Notes: generated by a model from the sequence alone, not told the origin. DNA of 64,000 nt from Amorphus orientalis (GCF_030814015.1 NZ_JAUSUL010000002.1:744001-808000), one strand, 5' to 3'. Shown: positions 37,961 through 47,871, numbered from the stretch's first letter. Numbers and translations: made by a program.

Positions 37961-37975
37961 GTTCCGTGAATGTTC
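37961..37975. promoter_or_regulatory. LexA (SOS) box proximal to ssb
   Basis: GTTC-CGTGAAT-GTTC, a second exact GTTC-N7-GTTC site, 187 bp upstream of the ssb start. Together with the site at 37837 it suggests separate SOS control of both divergent genes. Confidence 0.85.
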
Positions 37976-38161
37976 TTGTCTCCGCCGGCTGTTTCCGGCA
38001 CAAATCGATGGAAACGCTCAACCCGTGGAGAAAACCCGTGGATCGCGCCGCCGGGCGATTGGTCATGGCGCGTGAGCCCGTTATCGTCCGCGACGCACCT
38101 GGCGGCGCGTGATAGTCAGCCGCGACACGAACCGACCAAGACCCAGCTCAAGGAGACCACC

Positions 38162-38671
38162 ATGGCCGGCAGCGTCAACAAAGTGATCCTCGTCGGCAAT
38201 CTCGGTGCCGATCCGGAAATCCGCCGAACCCAGGACGGCCGGCCGATCGCCAACCTGCGGGTGGCGACCTCGGAGAGCTGGCGCGACAAGAATTCCGGCG
38301 AGCGGCGCGAGCGCACCGAATGGCACCGGGTGGTCATCTTCAACGAGGGCCTCTGCCGGATCGCCGAGCAGTATCTGCGCAAGGGCTCCAAGGTCTATCT
38401 CGAGGGCCAGCTCCAGACCCGTGAGTGGGAAGACCAGTCCGGCCAGAAGCGCTACTCGACCGAAGTCGTGCTACAGGGCTTCAACTCGTCGCTGACCATG
38501 CTGGACGGCCGCGGTGAAGGCGGGGGCGGCGGCGGCGGCTCCTCGGGCGGCGGATATGGCGGCGGCAGCTCGTCGGGCTCCGGCGGCTTCGGACAGTCCG
38601 GCCCGATGGACCAGGGCGGCGGTGGCGGCGGCGGATATGGCCGCGACCTCGACGACGAGATCCCATTCTAA
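38162..38671 (+). CDS. ssb: Single-stranded DNA-binding protein
   Basis: A 169-residue SSB. The OB-fold spans about 1-115 ([60 protein letters not shown]). A Gly/Ser-rich disordered linker (about 119-160) follows, and the protein ends in DDEIPF, the acidic tip that recruits repair and replication partners. Start ATG 38162. SOS box upstream, intrinsic terminator downstream. Confidence 0.97.
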   Translation: MAGSVNKVILVGNLGADPEIRRTQDGRPIANLRVATSESWRDKNSGERRERTEWHRVVIFNEGLCRIAEQYLRKGSKVYLEGQLQTREWEDQSGQKRYSTEVVLQGFNSSLTMLDGRGEGGGGGGGSSGGGYGGGSSSGSGGFGQSGPMDQGGGGGGGYGRDLDDEIPF

Positions 38672-38692
38672 ATCGCTCGGTCAGCCAAAAAA

Positions 38693-38716
38693 CTCTCAAA
38701 TACAATGATTTGAGAG
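38693..38716 (+). terminator. Intrinsic terminator of ssb
   Basis: CTCTCAAAT (38693-38701) pairs perfectly with ATTTGAGAG (38708-38716) around ACAATG, followed by GGGGCTTTTCG and preceded by an A run. It lies 21 bp after the ssb stop. Confidence 0.75.
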
Positions 38717-38823
38717 GGGCTTTTCGTTCGATGCTGCAGGTCTGAGCGGAATTCTTCCCGCTCGGTTCGCTGCCGCACATTCGTCGGGCGCCCGGCGGCT
38801 GTCTTCATCCCTGGAGTATCGAC

Positions 38824-39672
38824 GTGGCCTCAGTGGACATTCTGGACGCATGTTCGCGGGGCGGCATCCCTGATCGGCTCAACGAGGATGCGTTCGGCGC
38901 AGCCGGCCGCTTCGCCTGGGTGATCGACGGCGCGACCGGCGTCGGCGACGTCGAATGCCTCGACGGTCCGAGCGATGCGGCCTGGCTGTCGTCCACGGCG
39001 AGCGCAGTGATCGCGGAGCGAATCGCAGCCGGGACCGACGATCTGCCGGTGCTTCTCGACGCGACGATCCGCGAGCTTGCGGACCGGTTCGATCGCGAAG
39101 CTGTCCGAAGACCGAAGGCGCGGCATCAGCGTCCGACCGGCGCGATCCTCCTTGCCCGGTTCGACGATGCCGGGATCGACGTGATCGAACTCGGCGATTG
39201 CGTGCTCCTGGCGCGCGGCGAGAGCGGCGCCTTCGCATCGGTCGGTCTGGAACGGGCCGGGCGCGAAATGGAGCAGGCGGCGGCGCGGCGCATGCGGGAG
39301 GCCGGGGCGACGGTTGCCCATCCGGAGGTCCGCCGCCGGATGCAGGAGAGCCGCGACCGGCACAACACCGACGAGGGCTACTGGATCTTCGGCCTCGACC
39401 CGGAGGCCGCGCAGCATGCCCGCCGGCACCGGCTCGATCTCCCGGCTCCGTCGGTTGCCCTGTTGGCGACAGACGGGTTTGCGTCACTGTTCGAAGACTA
39501 CGGCCGCTACCCGCCGCGGGAGGCTCTCGACCTGGCCGTGAGGGATGGGCTCGCTCCGCTCTGCGACGAGCTGCGGCGCATCGAGCGCGACGAGGATCCC
39601 GACTGCCTCCGCTATCCGCGCTTCAAGCAGTCCGACGACGCGACGGCGCTTCTGGTGGCGACCGCACCATAA
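38824..39672 (+). CDS. PP2C-family protein phosphatase-like protein
   Basis: A 282-residue protein of the PPM/PP2C fold. Metal-site motifs are visible: RLNEDAF (N20-E21-D22), AWVIDGATG (D35-G36), ALLATDGFASLFEDYG in the second half and QSDDATALLVA near the C-terminus. It starts with GTG at 38824, the first codon after the ssb terminator region. It carries no membrane or sensor domain and has no adjacent Ser/Thr kinase; the kinase-like fusion at 33123-34202 is 4.6 kb away. The substrate is unknown. Confidence 0.85.
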   Translation: MASVDILDACSRGGIPDRLNEDAFGAAGRFAWVIDGATGVGDVECLDGPSDAAWLSSTASAVIAERIAAGTDDLPVLLDATIRELADRFDREAVRRPKARHQRPTGAILLARFDDAGIDVIELGDCVLLARGESGAFASVGLERAGREMEQAAARRMREAGATVAHPEVRRRMQESRDRHNTDEGYWIFGLDPEAAQHARRHRLDLPAPSVALLATDGFASLFEDYGRYPPREALDLAVRDGLAPLCDELRRIERDEDPDCLRYPRFKQSDDATALLVATAP

Positions 39673-39694
39673 GCGATTACCCCGGGGCCTCCGG

Positions 39695-40348
39695 TCAGGT
39701 CTGCCGCCGGGCAGGCATCGGGCCCCACTTGTTGTCGTGGGCCTGGGAGGGAATGAGCGCCACGACGATCATCGCGATGACGCCGACATAGAAGAACGAC
39801 ATGGCGTAAAACAGCAGCGCGAACCAGCCGGAAAGGCCGATGTCGTGCAGCCGGCGCACGAACACCGCGATGCCGGGCAGGAGCATGCAGAGATAGAACA
39901 GACCGAACAGGGCAATCGTAGCCACCGGAATGCCGCCGGAAACCACGTTCCTGATCACGCCGTCGATCACGAGCCCGACTGGAAGAATGAGGAACTGGGC
40001 AAGGATCGAGAAGACGAAGAACGCCCAGTATTCCTTCCGCCGCGCGCGGCCGGAGACCTGCACGTAACGGCTCGTCAGGCAGGCCCAGAAATATCCCCAG
40101 AAGCTCAGAGGCTGATCAATGGGCGCGCTTACGGCAAAGGGCGTCGCCGACACCGACGGATGAGGCGCCGGGGCGGGAAAGATGTCGCGGGCAACGGTCC
40201 CGTCGACGCGGAAATCGACGCGCTCGCCGGCGGCGATCGGCTCTGACCGGCCGAGGTCGCTGCGACCGAACGTGTATCGGGCGCCATCGTCGCCGCTGAT
40301 GTGGCCGAGGCCGGATTCAGAATCGTAATGAAGAACGTCGCCCCGCAC
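39695..40348 (-). CDS. Cold-shock-like OB domain fused to DUF805 membrane domain
   Basis: A 217-residue protein. Residues about 1-60 (MRGDVLHYDSESGLGHISGD, YTFGRSDL, GERVDFRVDG) look like a cold-shock/S1-like small beta-barrel, as found fused to membrane domains in DUF1294 or DUF805 proteins. Residues about 85-210 form a DUF805 domain with three to four membrane segments and the signatures SGRARRKEYWAFFVF and RRLHDIGLSGWFAL. DUF805 function is unknown. It is convergent with the PP2C gene. Confidence 0.8.
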   Translation of the reverse strand: MRGDVLHYDSESGLGHISGDDGARYTFGRSDLGRSEPIAAGERVDFRVDGTVARDIFPAPAPHPSVSATPFAVSAPIDQPLSFWGYFWACLTSRYVQVSGRARRKEYWAFFVFSILAQFLILPVGLVIDGVIRNVVSGGIPVATIALFGLFYLCMLLPGIAVFVRRLHDIGLSGWFALLFYAMSFFYVGVIAMIVVALIPSQAHDNKWGPMPARRQT

Positions 40349-40460
40349 GTCCGTATGCTCCCGTCAGCCCTGACTATTCGACACCCATACGCCGAATGCC
40401 TGGCTCTTGCACCGCTTTGCCGCTGTCGCGCAACCGGCCCTACCCCCCACGGCAGGACAG

Positions 40461-41162
40461 TCAGGCGGACTTGGTCAGCGTGATGATCCCGTCGGCGACG
40501 AACTGGACGGCAAGCGCCGCCAGGATCACGCCGAGAAGGCGGGTGAGAACGGCCTGTCCCGTTACGCCCAGGAACCGGTCGACCCGGGGCGCCGCGAGAA
40601 AGATCGCCAGTGTCGACGCGATCACCAGCGCGATGATGGCGATCATCGCACCGAACGCGGCGGTCGACGGAGCCCGGTCCGCCAGCAGGATCACGGCCGA
40701 AATCGCACCGGGCCCGGCCGTCAGCGGGATGGCGAGCGGAAACACGGCGATGTCGGAATGCTCGTCGTCGTCCGGGGCGGCTGCGGTGCTCCGTTGGGCC
40801 GCGGGCTTTGCGAGTTCACCGAGGCTCTCCTCGTGCTCGGTCTCGTGGGTCGCCTCCTGGGCGAGGGTCGCCTTGCGTTCGGTGCGTTTGGCGAACACCA
40901 TTTCGGCGGCGATCCAGAACAGGAGCAGCCCGCCCGAGACCCGGAACGCGGCCAGCGAAATGCCTAGGAAGCCGAGTAGAGCATTTCCCACGAGCGCGAA
41001 CGCAACGAGGATCCCGAACGCGACCGCGCAGGCCTTGATCGCCGCGCGCCGCCGCGCCGTCCGGGACCATCCCGGTGTCACCCCGAGAAAGATCGGCGCG
41101 AGCCCGATCGGATCGACCGTGACGAACAGCGTCGTGAGAGCGTACATCAGGTAATCGGTCAT
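40461..41162 (-). CDS. MarC-family inner-membrane protein
   Basis: A 233-residue protein with six predicted membrane segments. The N-terminus LTTLFVTVDPIGLAPIFLGV and PLAIPLTAGPGAISAVILLA are the two MarC signature segments. A hydrophilic, Glu/Ala-rich insert (about 90-135) lies between the third and fourth segments. The start at 41162 is the family N-terminus. MarC was once tied to multidrug resistance, but that has not held up and its role is unknown. It lies next to gyrA as in other Hyphomicrobiales. Confidence 0.9.
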   Translation of the reverse strand: MTDYLMYALTTLFVTVDPIGLAPIFLGVTPGWSRTARRRAAIKACAVAFGILVAFALVGNALLGFLGISLAAFRVSGGLLLFWIAAEMVFAKRTERKATLAQEATHETEHEESLGELAKPAAQRSTAAAPDDDEHSDIAVFPLAIPLTAGPGAISAVILLADRAPSTAAFGAMIAIIALVIASTLAIFLAAPRVDRFLGVTGQAVLTRLLGVILAALAVQFVADGIITLTKSA

Positions 41163-41360
41163 GCGCCGCTTCTCCCCCCGGTGCATGATGTGCGCATGGT
41201 CCGGCCGAAGGGCCTGGCAGAGCGGTTGTGAGGCCGCTGCAGCCGCCCCATTTGACACGATGGGGACGACAGATCCGATACCGAAATTCAGAAGTCAGCG
41301 GATTGTCTCGTAAGCTTTTGAATTCATTTGTCTATTTTGCTGCGATTTCTGCAGGGCGAA

Positions 41361-41390
41361 TTGGCCCCGGACGTCAGAATCGTCTATAGA
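41361..41390 (+). promoter_or_regulatory. Candidate gyrA promoter
   Basis: TTGGCC (41361-41366) and TATAGA (41385-41390) are separated by 18 bases (or CTATAG with 17), about 38 bp upstream of the gyrA start. A reasonable but unproven housekeeping promoter. Confidence 0.35.
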
Positions 41391-41427
41391 CATCGGAATC
41401 GACCTAACAATGAGAGCGTGACGTTCC

Positions 41428-44184
41428 GTGAGTGACGAGCAAGTTCCGCCGCCGAGCGACGATCCGAAGGGCGTACGCGGCATTTCCATCACCGACGAGA
41501 TGGAGCGGTCCTATCTCGATTACGCCATGAGCGTGATCGTTAGCCGCGCGCTGCCGGACGTGCGCGACGGCTTGAAGCCTGTGCATCGGCGCATCCTCTA
41601 CACGATGCACGAGAACGGCTACGACTGGAACAAGCCCTACAAGAAGTCCTCGCGCGTCGTCGGCGACGTCATGGGTAAATATCACCCGCATGGCGACCAG
41701 GCGATCTACGATGCGCTGGTGCGCATGGCGCAGGACTTTTCGATGCGCCTGCCGCTGGTGGACGGGCAGGGCAACTTCGGCTCGGTCGATGGCGATCCGC
41801 CGGCCGCGATGCGGTACACCGAGGTGCGTCTGGAAAAGGTCGCGAACGCGCTTCTGGACGACATCGACAAGGCGACGGTCGACTTCCAGGACAACTACGA
41901 CAATTCCGAGCGCGAGCCGGTCGTGCTTCCCGCGCGTTTCCCGAACCTTCTGGTCAACGGGGCCGGCGGCATCGCCGTCGGCATGGCGACCAACGTGCCG
42001 CCGCACAATCTCGGCGAGGTCATCGACGCGGTCATCGCGCTGATCGACGATCCGGAGCTCTCCGCGGAAGCGCTCTGGGACCTGATTCCGGGACCCGACT
42101 TTCCGACCGGCGGCATCATCCTGGGCCGCTCCGGAATCCGGAACGCGTATCTCACCGGCCGCGGGTCGATCACCATGCGCGGCAAGGTCGAGATCGAGCC
42201 GGCGGGCAAGGATCGCGAAGCGCTGGTGATCAAGGAGATCCCCTATCAGGTCAACAAGGCCTCGATGGTGGAGAAGATCGCCGAGCTGGTGCGCGAGAAG
42301 CGGATCGAGGGCATCTCGGACCTGCGCGACGAATCCGACCGCGACGGCCTGCGCGTCGTGATCGAGCTGAAGCGCGACGCCGTGGCCGACGTGGTTCTCA
42401 ACCAGCTCTACCGGTTCTCGCCGCTGCAATCGACGTTCGGCGCCAACATGGTGGCGCTGAACTACGGCCGTCCGGAGCTGATGCAGCTGCGCGATCTGCT
42501 GACCGCCTTCATCGGCTTCCGCGAGGAGGTGGTCACCCGGCGCACCAAGTTCCTGCTCAACAAGGCCCGCGACCGGGCCCACGTCCTGGTCGGTCTGGCC
42601 ATCGCGGTCGCCAACATCGACGAGGTGATCCGGCTGATCCGGACCTCGCCGGATCCGGCCACCGCGCGCCACGAGCTGATGAGCCGCGACTGGCCGGCCC
42701 GGGACATGATCCCGCTGGTCAAGCTGATCGACGACCCGCGCCATGCGGTCGCCGAGGACGGCACCTGCCGCCTCTCGGAGGAGCAGGCCCGCGCCATCCT
42801 CGATCTGCGCCTGCAGCGCCTGACCGCGCTCGGCCGTGACGAGATCGGCGACGAGCTCAACAAGCTCGCCGAGGAGATCAAGGACTACCTGGATATCCTG
42901 CGCTCGCGCATCCGGGTGCTGGAGATCATCAAGGACGAGCTGGGCGCCGTGCGCGACGAGTTCGCCACCCCGCGCCGCACCGAGATCGTCGAAGGCGGTG
43001 CGGACCTGGAAGACGAGGACCTGATCCAGCGCGAGGACATGGTCGTCACCGTCAGCCACGCCGGCTACATCAAGCGCGTGCCGCTCGCCACCTACCGGGC
43101 CCAGCGTCGCGGCGGCAAGGGCCGCTCCGGCATGTCGACCCGCGAGGCCGACTTCGTCGCACGGCTGTTCGTGGCCAACACGCACACGCCGGTCCTGTTC
43201 TTCTCCTCGCGTGGCATCGTCTACAAGGAAAAGGTCTGGCGGCTGCCGCTTGCCGCGCCTCAGGCCCGCGGCAAGGCGCTCATCAACATCCTGCCGCTGG
43301 AGAACGGGGAGGGCATCAGTTCCATCCTTCCTCTGCCGGAGGACGAGGAGAGCTGGGGCGAGTTGGACGTGATGTTCGCCACGACGAAAGGCACGGTCCG
43401 CCGCAACAAGCTGTCGGACTTCGTACAGGTGAACCGCGCCGGCAAGATCGCCATGAAGCTGGAGGACGGCGACGGCATCGTCGGCGTCCAGGTGTGCTCG
43501 CCGAACGACGACGTGCTTCTCACCACGGCTCACGGTCAGGCGATCCGGTTCCCCGTCACCGACGTCCGGGTGTTCGCCGGCCGCACCTCCACCGGCGTGC
43601 GCGGCATCGCGCTCGGCAAGAGCGACCGGGTGATCTCCATGTCGATCCTTCGCCATGTGGAGGCGTCACCGGCGGAACGCTCGGCCTATCTGAAGATGCG
43701 CCGGGCGATTGCCGGCGAGGGCGAGAGCGTCGTCGAGGTCGAGCCGGACGAGGGCGCCGCGGTTGAACTCGGCGGCGAGCGCTATGCGGAGCTTTCGGCG
43801 GCGGAGCAGGTGATCCTGGCCATCTCGGAGAACGGCTTCGGCAAGCGCACCTCGGCCTACGAGTACCGGGTCACGGGGCGCGGCGGCAAAGGCATCGTCG
43901 CCATGACCGTGAATGACCGCAACGGCGATCTGGTCGCGACGTTCCCGGTCGAAGATGCCGATCAGATCATGCTGGTCACCAACGGCGGCCAGCTCATTCG
44001 TTGCCCTGTCGACGGGATCCGGCTTGCCGGCCGCAACACGCAAGGCGTCATCGTCTTCTCGACCGCAGAGGGCGAAAAGGTCGTCTCGGTCGAACGCGTG
44101 TCGGAGGAAGAAGCCGAGGAAGCCGACGCGGACGATGCCGGCGATGTCGGAGAGGGCGGAGCGGGCGAGCCCTCCGAGGACTGA
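41428..44184 (+). CDS. gyrA: DNA gyrase subunit A
   Basis: The 918-residue cleavage-and-rejoining subunit of gyrase. Catalytic Tyr130 lies in AAMRYTEVR. The quinolone pocket reads [16 protein letters not shown], with Gln91 at the position of E. coli Ser83 and Asp95 at Asp87. The C-terminal beta-pinwheel contains the GyrA box [11 protein letters not shown], which separates gyrase from topoisomerase IV ParC. The tail (about 890-918) is acidic and Gly/Glu-rich. Start GTG 41428; the encoded start [20 protein letters not shown] fits the family. Confidence 0.97.
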   Translation: MSDEQVPPPSDDPKGVRGISITDEMERSYLDYAMSVIVSRALPDVRDGLKPVHRRILYTMHENGYDWNKPYKKSSRVVGDVMGKYHPHGDQAIYDALVRMAQDFSMRLPLVDGQGNFGSVDGDPPAAMRYTEVRLEKVANALLDDIDKATVDFQDNYDNSEREPVVLPARFPNLLVNGAGGIAVGMATNVPPHNLGEVIDAVIALIDDPELSAEALWDLIPGPDFPTGGIILGRSGIRNAYLTGRGSITMRGKVEIEPAGKDREALVIKEIPYQVNKASMVEKIAELVREKRIEGISDLRDESDRDGLRVVIELKRDAVADVVLNQLYRFSPLQSTFGANMVALNYGRPELMQLRDLLTAFIGFREEVVTRRTKFLLNKARDRAHVLVGLAIAVANIDEVIRLIRTSPDPATARHELMSRDWPARDMIPLVKLIDDPRHAVAEDGTCRLSEEQARAILDLRLQRLTALGRDEIGDELNKLAEEIKDYLDILRSRIRVLEIIKDELGAVRDEFATPRRTEIVEGGADLEDEDLIQREDMVVTVSHAGYIKRVPLATYRAQRRGGKGRSGMSTREADFVARLFVANTHTPVLFFSSRGIVYKEKVWRLPLAAPQARGKALINILPLENGEGISSILPLPEDEESWGELDVMFATTKGTVRRNKLSDFVQVNRAGKIAMKLEDGDGIVGVQVCSPNDDVLLTTAHGQAIRFPVTDVRVFAGRTSTGVRGIALGKSDRVISMSILRHVEASPAERSAYLKMRRAIAGEGESVVEVEPDEGAAVELGGERYAELSAAEQVILAISENGFGKRTSAYEYRVTGRGGKGIVAMTVNDRNGDLVATFPVEDADQIMLVTNGGQLIRCPVDGIRLAGRNTQGVIVFSTAEGEKVVSVERVSEEEAEEADADDAGDVGEGGAGEPSED

Positions 44185-44225
44185 TCCGAGACCTGGCCGG
44201 CTCTTGAGATGGGCCAGAAAAGATA

Positions 44226-44253
44226 TGCCCCGCAGCGTTGCCGCTGCGGGGCA
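44226..44253. terminator. Perfect 12-bp hairpin between gyrA and the small secreted-protein gene
   Basis: TGCCCCGCAGCG and CGCTGCGGGGCA flank TTGC. It is 42 bp after the gyrA stop. On the minus strand the stem is followed by TATCTTTTC, so it also suits the convergent gene ending at 44454. The plus strand has no T-run, so it would be a weaker terminator for gyrA. Confidence 0.65.
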
Positions 44254-44453
44254 CCCGTCATGGTGATGGGGGGGGCGTACCACCACGACGAAGACCTAAT
44301 CGGAGCTTTGTCCGTTTCGGACACTTCGTACCAGTCACGTGTCTGTGCGACCTGTCACGGTTGCGCGAGCCATCGATCGCCGCTTCCGGCATCCGCCCAA
44401 GGGCCACCGGGGCGGATAAAGGCCGCTTTCGGGTCTCCGGTTTCCGCCTGCGC

Positions 44454-44768
44454 TCAGCGCTGCGCGAGCTGCTGGGACGCCGGAACCCTATTTAAGGTTG
44501 TGGTCGCGTTCGCTTCGTCGGTCGTTACCCTGGTTACGAAACGAACCTTGCCTGCAGCTTGCCGATCGGACTTCCAGTTGACGCAGCCCGGCGAGATGTT
44601 CGGCCAGGACTGATCGGCACACAGGCCCTGGGTCACGGTCTGGAACCGGTCGGTCTTCGGCGTGGAGGTCACGCTGCTGCTTGAAACACCGGCCGAAACG
44701 GCAATTGCTGTGAAGGCCACTGCGGCGGACGCGGCAATCAAACGGGTCGTGAAACGATGCGCGATCAT
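44454..44768 (-). CDS. Small secreted protein of unknown function
   Basis: A 104-residue protein from ATG 44768 with a Sec signal peptide (TTRLIAASAAVAFTAIAVSA). The mature part has two cysteines in GLCADQSWPNISPGCVNW, a pattern (C-x-x-Q-x-W-P-x-x-[SA]-P-x-C) I associate with small secreted alphaproteobacterial proteins of unknown role. The same frame is open to an earlier ATG at 44981 with a strong GAGGAG site, which would add 71 residues in front of the signal peptide; see the separate finding. The hairpin at 44226 probably ends its transcript. Confidence 0.7.
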   Translation of the reverse strand: MIAHRFTTRLIAASAAVAFTAIAVSAGVSSSSVTSTPKTDRFQTVTQGLCADQSWPNISPGCVNWKSDRQAAGKVRFVTRVTTDEANATTTLNRVPASQQLAQR

Positions 44769-45102
44769 CTGTCCTTGCCCCTTGCCTCCTTCGCGGGAGA
44801 CTTTCTGGCTTCGATGATCTGAAGATGGCACGCGGCGGGCTTCACTCCAGTGATTCGCATCACAGTTGTGCCGCAATCCCAGAAATGCGCCCGCGCGGTG
44901 GGCGAGCTGGACTGGTTTGGAGGCGGTGCCGCCCGCCGAATAACGGAAGCGGTCGGCCGAATAGCTGGTGCTGTACATCATGGCGTTGCTCCTCTGCTTA
45001 ACAACTCGCTAAGCCGGAACGGGTTCCCGATCGCGATGCCGGGGTTGCAGCTTGGACGGCGAGGGGCTAGAGCCCGCTACGCCCGGCGGACAGGAAAACT
45101 CG

Positions 45103-45618
45103 ATGGCTGATCTGACCCGAATTGCGCTTTATCCCGGTTCGTTCGACCCGGTGACCAACGGTCATCTCGATGTGCTCGCCCACGCGCTCGGCATCGCCGA
45201 CAAGGTGGTCGTGGCGATCGGCGTGCATCCGGGCAAGGCGCCCATGTTCTCGTTCGACGAGCGGGTGGACATGCTGCGCGACTTGGGGCGCACCCTGTTG
45301 CCGGCCGATCAGCAGCATCGCCTGGAGGTTGTCGCCTTCGACAATCTGGTGACCGAGGCCGCCGTCGATCACGGTGCGACGCTTCTCATCCGGGGACTGC
45401 GCGACGGGACGGATCTGGACTACGAGATGCAGATGGCCGGCATGAACCGGACGCTCAGGCCGGACGTTCAGACGGTTTTTCTCCCGGCGTCGCCGGAAGT
45501 TCGTCACATCACAGCCACGCTTGTGCGCCAGATCGCGCGGATGGGCGGATCGACGAAGGACTTCGTTCCTGCCGACGTCGCCCGGCGCCTCGCGGACAAG
45601 ACCGCCGGCGCCTCCTGA
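45103..45618 (+). CDS. coaD: Phosphopantetheine adenylyltransferase
   Basis: A 171-residue nucleotidyltransferase that adenylates 4'-phosphopantetheine in CoA synthesis. The active-site motif [12 protein letters not shown] is near residue 10, with [18 protein letters not shown] and [20 protein letters not shown] later. ATG 45103 follows AGGA; 17 extra upstream codons are unlike the family. It is the first gene of the coaD-ppi-ppi-queA-tgt run. Confidence 0.96.
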   Translation: MADLTRIALYPGSFDPVTNGHLDVLAHALGIADKVVVAIGVHPGKAPMFSFDERVDMLRDLGRTLLPADQQHRLEVVAFDNLVTEAAVDHGATLLIRGLRDGTDLDYEMQMAGMNRTLRPDVQTVFLPASPEVRHITATLVRQIARMGGSTKDFVPADVARRLADKTAGAS

Positions 45619-45653
45619 GCCGACTACTCAGCACATCCGAGAGAGAGGTCTCC

Positions 45654-46202
45654 ATGTTCCTCCGCATCGCCGCCGCCGCGGCCCTTGCTCTGGCCTTCAT
45701 CGTTCCGGCCGCCGCTCAGAGCGCGCCGACGCCCGAAAACACCCTGGTCCTGGAAACCAACAAGGGGACCGTCGAGATCGCGCTTCGGCCGGATCTCGCC
45801 CCCAACCACGTGGAGCGGATCAAGCAGCTCGCCCGTGACGGGTTCTATGACGGCGTCGTCTTTCACCGGGTGATCGACAATTTCATGGCCCAGACCGGCG
45901 ACCCGACCGGTACCGGCACCGGCGGCTCTGACTATCCGGACCTGAAGGCCGAGTTCACCCCGACCCCCTACGAGCGCGGCACCGTCGGCATGGCGCGGGC
46001 CCAGAGCCCGGACAGCGCCAATTCGCAGTTCTTCATCATGTTCAACCGCGTGGACAGCCTCGACGGCAAATACACCGTCTTCGGTGAGGTCATCGACGGC
46101 ATGGACGTGGTGGATTCCATCAAGAAGGGCTCGCGCAGCGCCAACGGCCAGGTCTCCGATCCGGACCGGATCGAGAGTGCCTATATCGCGGCTGACCGGT
46201 AA
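45654..46202 (+). CDS. ppiA: Periplasmic peptidyl-prolyl cis-trans isomerase (cyclophilin)
   Basis: A 182-residue cyclophilin with a signal peptide (FLRIAAAAALALAFIVPAAA, cleavage after about residue 21). Core motifs are YDGVVFHRVIDNFMAQTGDP, GTVGMARAQSPDSANSQFFI and YTVFGEVIDGMDVVDSI. It folds secreted proteins by proline isomerisation. It is a close paralogue of the next gene, differing mainly in the signal peptide and a short C-terminal insert (SRSANGQVS). Confidence 0.94.
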   Translation: MFLRIAAAAALALAFIVPAAAQSAPTPENTLVLETNKGTVEIALRPDLAPNHVERIKQLARDGFYDGVVFHRVIDNFMAQTGDPTGTGTGGSDYPDLKAEFTPTPYERGTVGMARAQSPDSANSQFFIMFNRVDSLDGKYTVFGEVIDGMDVVDSIKKGSRSANGQVSDPDRIESAYIAADR

Positions 46203-46279
46203 GCCACCGCGCGCCAGATAATTCAATGCGACCGTGTCCGGCTCTCCTCGAGCCGGACCTCAACCCAAGGAGACCCGAC

Positions 46280-46744
46280 GTGGCGGATGCCGAGAACACC
46301 CTGGTCCTGGAGACCACCAAAGGACGCGTGACGATCGAGATGAAGCCGGATGTGGCTCCGAACCACGTCGCCCGCATCAAGGAACTCGTGCGGGACGGCT
46401 TCTATGACGGCATCGTCTTTCACCGCGTGATCGATGGCTTCATGGCCCAGACCGGCTGCCCCCGCGGCAACGGAACCGGTGGCTCCGGCAAGAAGCTGAA
46501 GCAGGAGTTCAACGACGCGCCTCACGAGCGCGGAACCGTCTCCATGGCCCGGACCCAGGACCCGGACTCCGGCGACAGCCAGTTCTTCATCTGCTTCGAC
46601 CGCCATCCCTTCCTGGACCGCCAGTACACGGTCTGGGGTCAGGTCACCGAGGGCATGGACGCCGTCGACCAGATCAAGCGCGGCGAGCCGGTTGCCGATC
46701 CCGACCGGATCGAGAAGGCCCACATCGCCGCCGACGCGGCGTGA
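46280..46744 (+). CDS. ppiB: Cytoplasmic peptidyl-prolyl cis-trans isomerase (cyclophilin)
   Basis: A 154-residue cyclophilin without a signal peptide. GTG 46280 lies 7 bases after AAGGAG (46267-46272). It has [40 protein letters not shown] and [20 protein letters not shown]. With the preceding gene it forms a tandem periplasm/cytoplasm pair. Its stop overlaps the queA start (GTGA). Confidence 0.95.
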   Translation: MADAENTLVLETTKGRVTIEMKPDVAPNHVARIKELVRDGFYDGIVFHRVIDGFMAQTGCPRGNGTGGSGKKLKQEFNDAPHERGTVSMARTQDPDSGDSQFFICFDRHPFLDRQYTVWGQVTEGMDAVDQIKRGEPVADPDRIEKAHIAADAA

Positions 46745-47871
46745 CAGACGAGGCGTCCCGCGGCAGCGGCTCCGCCGCCGCGGGGCCGCTGTCACTCACC
46801 GATTTCGATTTCAATCTGCCGCAGGATCGGATCGCGCTGCGTCCAGCCAGGCCGCGCGACAGTGCGCGCCTGCTCGTCGTCCGTCCGGATGAGGAACCGG
46901 TTCTGTCCGACCGGATCGTCCGGGACCTGCCCGACCTGCTGCAGCCAGGCGACACGCTGGTCTTCAACGACACCCGCGTAATTCCGGCGCAGCTGTTCGG
47001 CGTGCGCGCCCGCGGCGATGCCGAAGCCCGGATCTCGGCGACCCTCCACAAGGATCTCGGCGGCGCGCGCTGGCGCGCTTTCGTGCGCCCGGCGAAGCGG
47101 TTGCGCGAGGGCGAGGTGATCCGGTTTGCCGCCGATCCCGACGGGGCAACGGCGGACGTCCTTGTTGCGACCGTGACCGATCTCGAGGGCGGGGAGGCGA
47201 CCCTTTGCTTCGATGCCCGGGAGGCCGACCTCACCGATCGGCTCGGCACGGTCGGGCACGTTCCTCTGCCGCCGTACATTGCGCGGCGCCGGGGCGACGA
47301 CGTGACCGACAAGGACGACTACCAGACCATCTACGCCCGCGATCCGGGATCGGTCGCAGCACCCACGGCGGGGCTCCACTTCACAGAGGATCTGGTCGGA
47401 CGCCTGCGGGCGCGCGGCATCGGCACGGAGTTCGTGACGCTCCACGTCGGCCCGGGCACGTTTCTGCCGGTCAAGAGCGACGATCTCGACGCCCACCACA
47501 TGCATGCGGAGTACGGCACCGTGACGCCGGAGACGGCAGACCGCCTCAATGCGGTGCGCGCCTCGGGCGGGCGCATCGTGTCGGTCGGCACGACCAGTCT
47601 CCGCCTTCTGGAATCGGCGGCGGACGAGACGGGGCGCATTCACCCGTTCGGTGAAGAGACCGCGATCTTCATCAGGCCCGGCTACCGGTTCCGGGCCGTG
47701 GACGTTCTCATGACCAACTTTCACCTGCCAAAGTCGACCCTGTTCATGCTGGTCGCGGCCTTTTCCGGATTGGAGACGATGCAGTCGGCCTACGCCCACG
47801 CGATCGACGCCGGCTATCGCTTCTATTCCTACGGCGATGCCTGTCTGCTGCATCGGGGGACCGACCGGTGA
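46741..47871 (+). CDS. queA: S-adenosylmethionine:tRNA ribosyltransferase-isomerase
   Basis: A 376-residue enzyme that turns preQ1-tRNA into epoxyqueuosine. The family motifs [70 protein letters not shown] and [19 protein letters not shown] are all present. GTG 46741 overlaps the ppiB stop. About 20 Ser/Ala/Gly-rich residues precede the core, so the true start might be further in. It is coupled to tgt by another GTGA overlap. Confidence 0.96.
   Translation: MTDEASRGSGSAAAGPLSLTDFDFNLPQDRIALRPARPRDSARLLVVRPDEEPVLSDRIVRDLPDLLQPGDTLVFNDTRVIPAQLFGVRARGDAEARISATLHKDLGGARWRAFVRPAKRLREGEVIRFAADPDGATADVLVATVTDLEGGEATLCFDAREADLTDRLGTVGHVPLPPYIARRRGDDVTDKDDYQTIYARDPGSVAAPTAGLHFTEDLVGRLRARGIGTEFVTLHVGPGTFLPVKSDDLDAHHMHAEYGTVTPETADRLNAVRASGGRIVSVGTTSLRLLESAADETGRIHPFGEETAIFIRPGYRFRAVDVLMTNFHLPKSTLFMLVAAFSGLETMQSAYAHAIDAGYRFYSYGDACLLHRGTDR

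Larger units (their letters stand above)
37695..38161. other. Divergent uvrA-ssb regulatory region
   Basis: A 467-bp region with no convincing gene between two divergent DNA-repair genes. It contains two direct GTTC-N7-GTTC sites (listed separately), 110 bp apart left edge to left edge. The remainder probably holds two promoters. Confidence 0.7.

Noticed and set aside
41428-44184. Topoisomerase IV subunit ParC
   Set aside because: A complete GyrA box ([11 protein letters not shown]) and a long acidic C-terminal tail identify gyrase A; marC/coaD synteny agrees.
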